Shown: positions 33,363 through 41,574 of the stretch, piece after piece
How positions within the stretch are numbered: the first letter of the stretch is position 1
Layout: each line of letters opens with the position of its first letter
Origin: Hyphomicrobiales bacterium
Lineage (GTDB): Bacteria > Pseudomonadota > Alphaproteobacteria > Rhizobiales > Beijerinckiaceae
NCBI GenBank assembly: GCA_028290285.1
Contig: JAQGKD010000029.1
Location: 32,832-96,831, forward strand
Length of the DNA: 64,000 nucleotides
Reading direction: 5' to 3'
The notes under the pieces: model-generated
The model's input: only the letters and a program-made list of their open reading frames with translations
Told to the model about the DNA's origin: nothing
Databases searched by the model: none
Made by a program: the position numbers and the translations under genes

Positions 33363-34883
33363 CTAGGAGGCGGGTTTTGCGAAGAGGTCCGCGTATTGCT
33401 CGCGAAGGACGTTCTTCTGCACCTTACCCATTGTATTGCGCGGCAGGTCGTCCACGAAAATGATCTTCTTCGGCTGCTTGAAACGCGCCAGCCGATCCTG
33501 AAGCGCGGCCATGATTCCAGCCTCGTCGATCGCGCCTGCCTTCGTGCAAACCACGACAGCCGTCACGCCTTCACCAAAGTCCGAGTGAGGCACACCGATG
33601 ACGGCGCTCTCGAAGACGCCCGGCAGTGCATCGATCTCGGATTCGATCTCCTTCGGATAGACGTTGAAGCCACCCGTGATGATCAGGTCCTTGCCGCGTC
33701 CGACGATGTGCACATAATCTCGCTCGTCGATCTTGCCGAGATCGCCCGTGATGAAGAAGCCGTCGCGAAACTCGGCCGCGGTCTTTTCCGGCATGCGCCA
33801 ATAGCCCTTGAATACATTCGCGCCCTTGACTTCGATCATGCCGATCTCGCCCTTCGGCAGCATCGCGCCGGTATCGGGATCGGTAATGCGCACGACGACT
33901 CCGGGAAGCGGAAAGCCCACCGCGCCAGGCACGCGATCGCCATCGTAGGGGTTCGACGTGTTCATGTTCGTCTCGGTCATGCCATAGCGCTCAAGGATCG
34001 CATGGCCCGTGCGCGCGTGCCATTCGCGATGCGTGTCGGCGAGCAGCGGGGCAGAGCCGGACACGAAAAGACGCATGTGCTTCGTCGCCTCGTGCGTCAG
34101 GCCCGCGTGCTGGAGCAGCCGAACGTAAAATGTCGGAACGCCCATCAGGACCGTCGCGCGCGGCATGAGCGATACGATCAGGTCCGGGTCGAACTTCGGC
34201 AGGAAGATCATCGACGCGCCCGAGAAGAACGTGACGTTGCTCGCCACGAACAGCCCATGCGTGTGATAGATGGGCAACGCGTGGATGAGCACGTCGTCCC
34301 TCGTGAAACGCCAGTATTCGCGCAGTGTCGCTGCGTTGGAATAAAGGTTGTCATGCGACAGCATGGCCCCCTTGGAACGGCCCGTAGTGCCCGACGTGTA
34401 GAGGATCGCCGCGAGATCGTCGGGGCCGCGCGCGATCGTGTCGAAGCTCGTGGGCTGCTGCGTCATCTTGCGCGTGAGGCTGCCCTGCCCCGCCGCGTCC
34501 AGCGTCTCGACATCCGCACCGACCTTCGCCGCGAGCTGCGCTATGCCCTCGCGGACCGAGGGATCACAGACGATCAGGCGAGGCTCGGAATCGCCGATGA
34601 AATAGTCCAGCTCCGCGAGCGTATAGGCGGTGTTCAACGGCAGATAGATGCCGCCCGCGCGCAGCGTCGCGAGATAGAGCACGAGCGCGGGCACGGACTT
34701 CTCGACCTGCACCGCGACGCGGTCGCCCGGCTTCACGCCGCTCTTCACGAGCACATGTGCCATTTGCGCCGTGAGCGCAAAGAGTTCGCGATAGGACCAG
34801 CTGGCACCGTCCGCCGTCGAAATGACGTTGCGCTCGACATCGGTCGTGGCGCGTTCGAGGAGATCGAAGAGATTGGAGCTCAT
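33363..34883 (-). CDS. matB: malonyl-CoA synthetase
   Basis: This 506-residue AMP-forming ligase starts MSSNLFDLLERATTDVERNV. Its P-loop is LYTSGTTGRSKGAMLSH and the A5 motif is RYGMTETNMNTSNPYDGDRV, which is typical of rhizobial MatB. GDLGKIDERDYVHIVGRGKD and the catalytic Lys region LPRNTMGKVQKNVL complete it. MatB makes malonyl-CoA from malonate, ATP and CoA. A TRAP transporter lies immediately upstream in the operon (26-base gap), as in the matPQM arrangement of Sinorhizobium. No malonyl-CoA decarboxylase (matA) is present within the window. Confidence 0.9.
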   Translation of the reverse strand: MSSNLFDLLERATTDVERNVISTADGASWSYRELFALTAQMAHVLVKSGVKPGDRVAVQVEKSVPALVLYLATLRAGGIYLPLNTAYTLAELDYFIGDSEPRLIVCDPSVREGIAQLAAKVGADVETLDAAGQGSLTRKMTQQPTSFDTIARGPDDLAAILYTSGTTGRSKGAMLSHDNLYSNAATLREYWRFTRDDVLIHALPIYHTHGLFVASNVTFFSGASMIFLPKFDPDLIVSLMPRATVLMGVPTFYVRLLQHAGLTHEATKHMRLFVSGSAPLLADTHREWHARTGHAILERYGMTETNMNTSNPYDGDRVPGAVGFPLPGVVVRITDPDTGAMLPKGEIGMIEVKGANVFKGYWRMPEKTAAEFRDGFFITGDLGKIDERDYVHIVGRGKDLIITGGFNVYPKEIESEIDALPGVFESAVIGVPHSDFGEGVTAVVVCTKAGAIDEAGIMAALQDRLARFKQPKKIIFVDDLPRNTMGKVQKNVLREQYADLFAKPAS

Positions 34884-34909
34884 GTTCAAATCCGAAGCAA
34901 AACGACGCG

Positions 34910-36268
34910 TCAGCGTACGCTCGCCCGTCCCATGACGAGATCGGGCAGGAATGTCGAGATCGAGGGGACGAAGCAGAGAAGGATCACTGCCAGTATCATC
35001 AGGACGACGAAGGGCAACGTTCCCATGATGACATCGCGCAGCGGAATGTCCGGCGCGATGTTGCGGATGACGAAGATGTTCAGCCCCACCGGTGGATGGA
35101 TGAGGCCAAGTTCCATGACGATCGTCATCACCACCCCGAACCAGATGAGATCGAAACCGGCGGCCTTGATCGGCGGCAGGATGATCGGCGCGGTCATCAG
35201 AATGATCGACACCGGCGGCAGGAAGAAGCCGAGTACCACTACGAGCACCAGAATGGTTGCGAGCAGCAGCCATTTGTCCAGCTGCATGGCAACGATAGCC
35301 GTCGCCGCCCCCTGCGAGATATGCAGATAGCTCATCACGTACGAATACAGCAGGGACATGCCGATGATCATCATCAGCATGGTCGACTCGCGCAGCGTCG
35401 AGCTGAGAATGGGCTCGAGATCGCTGGGACGCCAGACGCCGTAGATCATCGCGATCAGCGCCAGTGCGAGCAACCCGCCGAGGCCCGCCGTCTCGGATGG
35501 CGTCGCATACCCGCCATAAAGCGCGAACATCACGCCCGTAAGCAAGAGCACGAAAGGCAGGACGCGCGGCAGAACATTGAGCTTTTGCGCCATCGTGTAA
35601 ACGTGGCGTTCGAGGATCTCATGCGAACGCCCGGTCTGCTCGTAAACGCGCTTGGCCGTCGCATATTCCTGGCGGAAACGGATGACGGCATAGCCCGCGA
35701 ACAATGTAACGAGCAGCAGGCCCGGGCCGATGCCGGCGAGGAACAGACGTCCCAGCGATTGCTCAGAAGCGACAGCATAGAGGATCATGGTGATCGACGG
35801 CGGCAGCAGAATGCCGAGCGTGCCGCCCGCTGCGATGATGCCCGCCGCGAAGGAGCCGGAGTAGCCGCGCTTACGCATCTCCGGAATGCCGGCGGACCCG
35901 ATGGCCGAACAGGTCGCGGGCGACGATCCCGCCATGGCGGCGAACAGCGCGCAAGCGAAGACATTGGCAATACCGAGACCACCGGGCACCCGATGCATCC
36001 ACGCGTGAAGCGCCGAATAAAGGTCTTGCCCCGCGCGCGATTTGCCGATGGCCGCGCCCTTCAGGATGAACAGCGGGATCGAGAGCAGCGTGATCGACGC
36101 CAGCTCTTCGAAGACGTTCTGCGTCACCGTGTCGAGTGAGGCGGCCGGCATGAGGAAATACATGAAGATGACGGCGACGGTGCCGAGCGCAAAAGCGATC
36201 GGCATGCCCACGAACATGGCCGTCAGCGTCGCTCCGCCGTAGAGAAGGCCGACTGCGAACGTGCTCAT
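34910..36268 (-). CDS. TRAP transporter large permease (DctM type)
   Basis: This 452-residue protein with about 12 hydrophobic segments begins MSTFAVGLLYGGATLTAMFV. It contains SIPLFILKGAAIGKS, AAMAGSSPATCSAIGSAGIP and GILLPPSITMILYAV, all standard DctM motifs. It couples sodium or proton flow to solute uptake delivered by the receptor. It overlaps the small permease gene by four bases and is followed by matB, so the solute is probably malonate or a related diacid. Confidence 0.92.
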   Translation of the reverse strand: MSTFAVGLLYGGATLTAMFVGMPIAFALGTVAVIFMYFLMPAASLDTVTQNVFEELASITLLSIPLFILKGAAIGKSRAGQDLYSALHAWMHRVPGGLGIANVFACALFAAMAGSSPATCSAIGSAGIPEMRKRGYSGSFAAGIIAAGGTLGILLPPSITMILYAVASEQSLGRLFLAGIGPGLLLVTLFAGYAVIRFRQEYATAKRVYEQTGRSHEILERHVYTMAQKLNVLPRVLPFVLLLTGVMFALYGGYATPSETAGLGGLLALALIAMIYGVWRPSDLEPILSSTLRESTMLMMIIGMSLLYSYVMSYLHISQGAATAIVAMQLDKWLLLATILVLVVVLGFFLPPVSIILMTAPIILPPIKAAGFDLIWFGVVMTIVMELGLIHPPVGLNIFVIRNIAPDIPLRDVIMGTLPFVVLMILAVILLCFVPSISTFLPDLVMGRASVR

Positions 36269-36822
36269 CTGCGGGCTTCTCCGTCGATGGCGACGATAAT
36301 CTGCAACAACACCTGCGCGCAAAGCAAAGTCATACCGGCTGCCATGATGGAATATGGCATCCACAGAGGGGGCGCCCATGTCGAAGAGGTCACCTGCCCA
36401 TCGGTCCACGCCTCTTCGAACAACGTCCACGATTTCCAGGAGAAGAAAGCGCAGAAGAGGAACGTCGCGATATCAACGATGAAAATTCGCGCACGGTTCA
36501 CACGCGCCGAAAGAAGGCCCGCCAGAGCATCAATGGCGACATGCCCGCGCCGCGACTGCACATAGGCCGCCGTCAGGAACGTCGCGCCGACGAGCAGGAA
36601 GACGGATGCCTCGTCCTGCCAATAGGTCGCCGCCTTGAAGTAATAGCGCACGAGAACGCTGTAGCTCAGGATCAGGCTGGCCGCGATGAGCGCGATGGAA
36701 GATCCGACAAGAATGACCTTGTTGATCAGCGCGAGCGAGGCCTGCGCCCACGCAACGACGGGACTGGCCGTCGGCGTGGGTGCGGGCGCAACACCCGGCA
36801 GCTCGAACCCATGCGCGCTCAT
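36265..36822 (-). CDS. TRAP transporter small permease (DctQ type)
   Basis: This 185-residue protein has four hydrophobic segments (VILVGSSIALIAASLIL, VFLLVGATFLTAAYV, IFIVDIATFLFCAFF, MPYSIMAAGMTLLCAQ) and the DctQ mark YVQSRRGHVAIDAL. It forms the membrane complex with DctM. It overlaps both neighbouring genes by four bases (dctP stop and dctM start), so the three are translated together. Confidence 0.9.
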   Translation of the reverse strand: MSAHGFELPGVAPAPTPTASPVVAWAQASLALINKVILVGSSIALIAASLILSYSVLVRYYFKAATYWQDEASVFLLVGATFLTAAYVQSRRGHVAIDALAGLLSARVNRARIFIVDIATFLFCAFFSWKSWTLFEEAWTDGQVTSSTWAPPLWMPYSIMAAGMTLLCAQVLLQIIVAIDGEARR

Positions 36823-37838
36823 GCGGGGACAGCTTCAGCGAGTTTCAGCAGCTTCGCGCAATTCGCGTTTTTCGCCGCATAGTCCTTCCAGGCGGTGTCG
36901 CGTGCAATGACGCGCCATTTCTCGACCACGCTGTCGTCGAGATCGTGGATCTTGGCACCGGCCTTCTCGTAGATCTTGGCGACCAGTTCGTCATCGGCCA
37001 TGGCGGCATCGCGACCATAGGCTTCAAGGCCCTCGCCGACTTCCATCACGAGGTCCTGCTGCTTTTTCGGCATCGCAGCGAAGATCGCTTTCGAGATCAT
37101 CAGCGGCTCCAGCATGTACCAGTAGGATTTGCCACGCCCGGTGGTCAGGTGCTTGGCAATCTCCTCCAACCGGAACGAGATGAGGCTGGTGGACGAGGTG
37201 TAGCCAGCATCGCACGCACCCGTCTGCATGGCGGCATAAAGCTCGTTGGAAGGAAGCGAAAGCACCGCGGCTCCGGCGGCCTGCAGCATGAGATCCATCT
37301 CGCGCGAGCCGCCGCGGATCTTCATGCCCTTCGCATCTTCGGGATTGACCAGCGGCGTTGCGCGGCTCGCAACCCCGCCCGCCTGCCACAGCCAGGTGAC
37401 GATCATGATCCCCTTGTCGTCGAGGAACTTCGTGAATTCCTGCCCGATGGCTGCCTTCTTCCAGGCGAGGCCCTGCGCATAGGAGCTGACGAGCGCGGGC
37501 ATCAGGCCGATATTCACTTCGGGCATCTCGCCGCCCGCATAGGAAATCGGCACGAGAGACATGTCGAGCGCGCCCTTGCGCATCGAGGAGACCTGCGAAT
37601 TCACCTTCATCAGCGACGAACCGGCATAAACCTGCGCTTCAACGTCTCCATTGCTCTTCTTGGCGATGTCCTCGGCGAACTTGCGGCAGAGCTGATCGCG
37701 AAAATCGCCGTCCTTGCCCGTGGAGCCCGGAAACTGGTGCGAGATCTTCAGCATGGTGGCTGCGCGCGCGCCGCCGAAGGTGAGGATGGCGGGCGCTGCG
37801 ATGGAGCCGGCAAGAACATGGCGTCGGGTGAATTGCAT
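36819..37838 (-). CDS. TRAP transporter substrate-binding protein (DctP type)
   Basis: This 339-residue secreted protein starts MQFTRRHVLAGSIAAPAILT, a twin-arginine-like signal. It then has HQFPGSTGKDGDFRDQLCRK, VEAQVYAGSSLMKVNSQVSS and the carboxylate-anchoring region GMKIRGGSREMDLMLQAAGA, with the Arg expected to bind a carboxylate. It is the first gene of the dctPQM-matB-CoA-transferase operon. A GGAGGAAC ribosome site precedes the ATG. Confidence 0.9.
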   Translation of the reverse strand: MQFTRRHVLAGSIAAPAILTFGGARAATMLKISHQFPGSTGKDGDFRDQLCRKFAEDIAKKSNGDVEAQVYAGSSLMKVNSQVSSMRKGALDMSLVPISYAGGEMPEVNIGLMPALVSSYAQGLAWKKAAIGQEFTKFLDDKGIMIVTWLWQAGGVASRATPLVNPEDAKGMKIRGGSREMDLMLQAAGAAVLSLPSNELYAAMQTGACDAGYTSSTSLISFRLEEIAKHLTTGRGKSYWYMLEPLMISKAIFAAMPKKQQDLVMEVGEGLEAYGRDAAMADDELVAKIYEKAGAKIHDLDDSVVEKWRVIARDTAWKDYAAKNANCAKLLKLAEAVPA

Positions 37839-37924
37839 CGGTGTTCCTCCTTGGGGCCGATCCTTGAGGGCGGCTCTTTTGCTGGCGCGTAGCTGTCCAT
37901 AGCGTTATACGAGAGTCAATTGGA

Positions 37925-37955
37925 TTGTATGCAGGATCTATCCCCAATAATACAA
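37925..37955. promoter_or_regulatory. candidate GntR operator half-sites
   Basis: TTGTAT at 37925-37930 and ATACAA at 37950-37955 form an inverted repeat separated by 19 bases, in the 127-base divergent region between dctP and the GntR gene. FadR/VanR-type regulators bind TTGTATACAA-like cores, so two half-sites at this spacing are plausible. Assignment is by position and symmetry only. Confidence 0.35.
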
Positions 37956-37965
37956 AAGGCTTGGG

Positions 37966-38610
37966 ATGAAGCACACGTCGCCCCTCAAACAGCAGTTGGA
38001 AGATGCGATCGTCTCGGGCGAGTTCGCACCGGGCGCGCACCTGGACGAGCTGGGCCTGGCCGAACGCTATGGCGTGTCCCGCACCCCGATTCGGGAGGCG
38101 CTGGCGCAACTGGGCGCCGAAGGGCTGGTGGAAATCCGTCCGCGCCGGGGTGCCTTCGTCAGCACGCCCTCCCCGCAACGGCTCGTCGAAATGTTCGAGA
38201 CCATGGCCGAGTTGGAAGCCGCATGCGGCCGCCTCGCCGCCCGTCGCTTGACGGCCCAGGACGAAAACGCGATCGCAGATGCCCACCATGCCTGCATAGG
38301 CGCGGCCCATGCGGAAGATACGGAAACCTACTACGCCGTGAACCGCACCTTTCACGAAGCCATCTATCGCGCGAGCCGCAACAGCTTCCTCGCCGAACAG
38401 GCCCACGCTTTGCACAAACGGCTGAGCCCCTACCGGCGCATCCAGCTACGCGCACGGCACCGGCTGAGCCGTTCGCTGGCAGAGCATGAAGGTGTGCTCG
38501 AGGCCCTGCGCGCAGGCGATGCCGATCTCACGGCGTCTCGCCTGCGGAGCCATATCCTCGTCCAGGGCGAGCGCTTTTCCGACATGCTGCTCGCGCTGGG
38601 CTCTGTTTGA
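37966..38610 (+). CDS. GntR-family transcriptional regulator (FCD domain)
   Basis: This 214-residue protein has an N-terminal winged helix (LKQQLEDAIVSGEFAPGAHL, LAERYGVSRTPIREALAQL, RPRRGAFVS). Its C-terminal all-helical FCD domain contains NRTFHEAIYRASRNSFLAEQ, with metal/ligand-type His residues. It is divergent from the TRAP/MatB operon and likely controls it in response to the imported acid or its CoA ester, as MatR does for rhizobial mat genes (analogy). Confidence 0.87.
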   Translation: MKHTSPLKQQLEDAIVSGEFAPGAHLDELGLAERYGVSRTPIREALAQLGAEGLVEIRPRRGAFVSTPSPQRLVEMFETMAELEAACGRLAARRLTAQDENAIADAHHACIGAAHAEDTETYYAVNRTFHEAIYRASRNSFLAEQAHALHKRLSPYRRIQLRARHRLSRSLAEHEGVLEALRAGDADLTASRLRSHILVQGERFSDMLLALGSV

Positions 38611-38613
38611 TCC

Positions 38614-39843
38614 TCAGCGCGGGGGACCCGGCGGGATGTTCTTGACCGGCTTCGTGTCGAGGCCGAAAAGCTTGGCCGCGTTGCCGCCGAGAATGTTGCG
38701 CTTCGCCGTTTCGTTGAGGAACGGAAGGTCGTAGATCACGCCCGGAAGGTCGAAATCCCAATGCGGATAGTCCGACGACCAGACGAGCTGCGTTTCTGCG
38801 TTGATCATCTTGAACGTCGCTTCGAGGATCGAGGGATCGTCCGGCATCTCCATCGGCTGCGAGCTGAAATACATCTCGCGCATATATTCGCTTGGCTTGC
38901 GCTTGAGCGACGGGCAGTCAGACGTGCGCATGAGATATGAATGATCGAGCCGCTGCATCAGGCTGTACGCCCAGGTGAGCCCGCTTTCGATCCACATCAC
39001 CTTGAGCTTGGGGAAACGCTCGGGGATGCCGTTCACGACCCAGTTGGTCATGTGCACCATGTTGAACCACATGAAACCGAGCGCATGAACCGAGATGAAC
39101 CGATTGAGGAGCGAAAGTGACTGATCGTTCCAGTTATAAGCGGCGTGGAACGAAATCGGCTTGCCCATTTCTTCCAGCAGCGCATAGGTCTTCATATAGG
39201 CATTGTCGTGCACCGGCTTGTAGCGCGGCGCGGTGACCATGAAGCCGACGACGCCCTTCTTGTCGCCGAAATCCTTGACCATCTGATAGGTCGCTTCTGG
39301 ATCGTTGAAAGGCAGATAGAGCATCGAGACGATACGCGGCTCTTCGGCAAGCACCTTTTCACAAAGCCAGCGATTGTAGGCGCGGCTCAGCGCCACCTCG
39401 ATTTCGACCTGCGGATGCGTTCCTAGGAACAGCATCGGCGTCGGGAACAGGCAGGCGTAATCTACGCCCATGGCATCCATCCAGCGCGTCGTGGTGACCA
39501 CGTCGCGATGCTTGGGACCCTCGACCTTCTCGTGCTTGCGAAGCCAGTGGCGCGTGATGCGGCCGCTGATGTCCTGATAGCCGACGGAGCCCCCGAGCAT
39601 GCTGGAGCGCCCGCCCCTGCTCGCCGATTCCATGAAGGATTTTCGCAGCACAGGGCTCTCGATGTACTGGAAGACCTCCGCATAGGATTCGCTTTCGTAG
39701 TGATGCGAATCCACGTCGACGATCAAAAAGTCCTGGTAATTGCGTTTGCGCGCCTGTTCGGCGGCCTTGGCGAGGGAATCGGATGATGAGAACCTGTCGA
39801 AGTGGAGCTCACGGACTTCATTCACGGGTGTCTGGACGTTCAT
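38614..39843 (-). CDS. amidohydrolase-family protein (ACMSD-like)
   Basis: This 409-residue metal-dependent hydrolase has FLIVDVDSHHYESESYAEV near the start, LFPTPMLFLGTHPQ, SFHAAYNWND and the final metal Asp in VWSSDYPHWDFD, followed by NILGGNAAKLFGL. The family includes the decarboxylases ACMSD and gamma-resorcylate decarboxylase and various ring hydrolases. Co-location with a Rieske ferredoxin and a Bug receptor points to catabolism of an aromatic acid. The gene follows the ferredoxin gene by 15 bases. Confidence 0.85.
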   Translation of the reverse strand: MNVQTPVNEVRELHFDRFSSSDSLAKAAEQARKRNYQDFLIVDVDSHHYESESYAEVFQYIESPVLRKSFMESASRGGRSSMLGGSVGYQDISGRITRHWLRKHEKVEGPKHRDVVTTTRWMDAMGVDYACLFPTPMLFLGTHPQVEIEVALSRAYNRWLCEKVLAEEPRIVSMLYLPFNDPEATYQMVKDFGDKKGVVGFMVTAPRYKPVHDNAYMKTYALLEEMGKPISFHAAYNWNDQSLSLLNRFISVHALGFMWFNMVHMTNWVVNGIPERFPKLKVMWIESGLTWAYSLMQRLDHSYLMRTSDCPSLKRKPSEYMREMYFSSQPMEMPDDPSILEATFKMINAETQLVWSSDYPHWDFDLPGVIYDLPFLNETAKRNILGGNAAKLFGLDTKPVKNIPPGPPR

Positions 39844-39858
39844 GATGGGCCCCTTCGG

Positions 39859-40221
39859 TCAGGCGATGACGAAAATGTCGTCGCCACGGCGCACGACGTC
39901 GTATTTCTTCAGCTTGAGCTTGCGGTTACCCGCGCAGATGCCCGTCTTGAGCTCATATTCGTACCCATGCCACGGGCACACGAAATGCATCTCGTCGGAA
40001 AACACCTGACCCTGATAGGTGCGATCCTCTCCTATAACGTCGAGAACCTTGTGGATCATCACGCCCTCGCAGGCGGGGCCGCCCGAATGGACGCATTGAT
40101 TGGCGTAGGCGTAATAGGCGCCCTCGTGATGGAACACGCCGATCTCGTTCTGCCCCGCCCGCACGATGCGCCGGTCTCCCTCACCGAAGTCCGACGCCTT
40201 GACGACGAATATCTCCGCCAT
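39859..40221 (-). CDS. Rieske-type [2Fe-2S] ferredoxin with wide motif spacing
   Basis: This 120-residue protein starts at ATG 40221 (GGGAGGATC upstream). It has the iron-sulfur ligands Cys43/His45 in NQCVHSGGPACEG and Cys82/His85 in CPWHGYEYE. Thirty-six residues separate the two motifs, more than the 15-20 of most Rieske ferredoxins. The insert (MIHKVLDVIGEDRTYQG) lies between them. It would pass electrons to an oxygenase or to the amidohydrolase-linked enzyme. No partner oxygenase is in the same operon. Confidence 0.82.
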   Translation of the reverse strand: MAEIFVVKASDFGEGDRRIVRAGQNEIGVFHHEGAYYAYANQCVHSGGPACEGVMIHKVLDVIGEDRTYQGQVFSDEMHFVCPWHGYEYELKTGICAGNRKLKLKKYDVVRRGDDIFVIA

Positions 40222-40263
40222 TCCCAGATCCTCCCTCATTCGCGCTCGTTTTGCGGCGCTGCT

Positions 40264-41313
40264 TTATTCTGTCCACTCCAGAGCTTTCGCTGCCCTGTTG
40301 ATGATGTCCTTGGGTGTATTCGCGACACGCTGCACAAGGGCCGTGAGCTGCTCTCCCGATTGCGGGCGCAGCATCATGTCGAGCTTCCTGGTCTCGGCCA
40401 GAAAGGCCGGATCCTGCATGGTCTTTGAATAAGCCGCGCGAAGGGCTGCGAGCCTGTCGGCTGGCACTTCGGGCGACACCCAATGCGCATAACCGAGGAA
40501 CGTCGGCAGGCTGACGAGCGTCACGATCTGCTTGTCCGTATCGCTTTTCACAAGGTCGAGCAGGAGAGGAACGTCTGGCAGTTCAGGCTCGCGTTCGAGT
40601 CCGATTTGCACGATAAAATTCAGCTTCTTCTGGTCGAGCCATTCCTTGTTGCTGCTCTTCAGGCTGGCCCAGGCGTTGCCGCCACGCCCTTCCACCTCGC
40701 CGCGTTCAAGCGCGAGATGTACTTCCTTGCTGCCGCCGGAATAGCCGTTGATGACCTTGAATTTCGTCCCGAGCAGATTGTTGATAAGCGTCGGAAAAAT
40801 GTGGGAGTCTGAATTGGTGCCTGTGCCACCGAGCATGACGACGTTCCTCTTCGCATCGTCGATCGTTTTCGTCTTGCTGGTGTGCCAGGTGTAGAGGAGG
40901 CCGTTCGAACCTCCCATGCTGCCGATCCACGCGAGCTTGCCTGCATCGAACTGCGCGGCCTTGCCGCCGAGTAGCTGATACATCGGCATGTTCTGGTTCA
41001 CGGCCGCGATCGTGGTCCCGTCCTTTGCCGCCGTCACATAAACGTAGTTCGCGGCGCGGACGCTGCCGGCGCCCTCCATGTTCTGCACCAGGACATTCGG
41101 CTTCCCGGGAATGTAATTGCCGATGTAGCGAGCAAGAACGCGTGCATAGAGATCGTAGCCCCCGCCAGGTCCGAAGCCCGCGATGATCGTGACCGTCTTG
41201 CCCTTGTAGAATTCCTCCGCTGTCTGGGCCTTTGCGCCAGCACCCGGCCCGAAGGCGAATGCGGCTACGCAAACGCAGAAAGACGCCAAAGCCCGTCGGC
41301 TCACTCGCAGCAT
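40264..41313 (-). CDS. Bug/TctC-type periplasmic receptor
   Basis: This 349-residue protein starts at ATG 41313 after GGGAGGAGC. A signal peptide ends near GAKAQ, followed by TVTIIAGFGPGGGYDLYARV and NYIPGKPNVLVQNMEGAG. It is clearly homologous to the receptor at 8422-9444 (same GGGYD and IPG-Q-NM-GA core). No membrane subunits of a tripartite tricarboxylate transporter are nearby. It heads an operon with the Rieske ferredoxin and amidohydrolase, so it presumably senses or imports their substrate. Confidence 0.85.
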   Translation of the reverse strand: MLRVSRRALASFCVCVAAFAFGPGAGAKAQTAEEFYKGKTVTIIAGFGPGGGYDLYARVLARYIGNYIPGKPNVLVQNMEGAGSVRAANYVYVTAAKDGTTIAAVNQNMPMYQLLGGKAAQFDAGKLAWIGSMGGSNGLLYTWHTSKTKTIDDAKRNVVMLGGTGTNSDSHIFPTLINNLLGTKFKVINGYSGGSKEVHLALERGEVEGRGGNAWASLKSSNKEWLDQKKLNFIVQIGLEREPELPDVPLLLDLVKSDTDKQIVTLVSLPTFLGYAHWVSPEVPADRLAALRAAYSKTMQDPAFLAETRKLDMMLRPQSGEQLTALVQRVANTPKDIINRAAKALEWTE

Positions 41314-41574
41314 CTGCTCCTCCCGGATCACTTTTTTGTTGGGAGCAGTGTAGCTGTCGCACGCCGTCTGTCTACGCCTCCGACGGCACATTTGAACCTT
41401 TGGCGCTGCGGTATTTTTTGCTGCACCACAACAAAACTGGAAACCTGCACAGGCGCCGGAGCCATCAGGCAATTTAGCCTAACGCAAGCACAGCTGAAGC
41501 CTGCTCCCAACGTCGCCGCTTTTCTGTACTGGAAATTGCTCTTCCCCGTTTGCATTGCCTCGCCGCTTGCGTTT

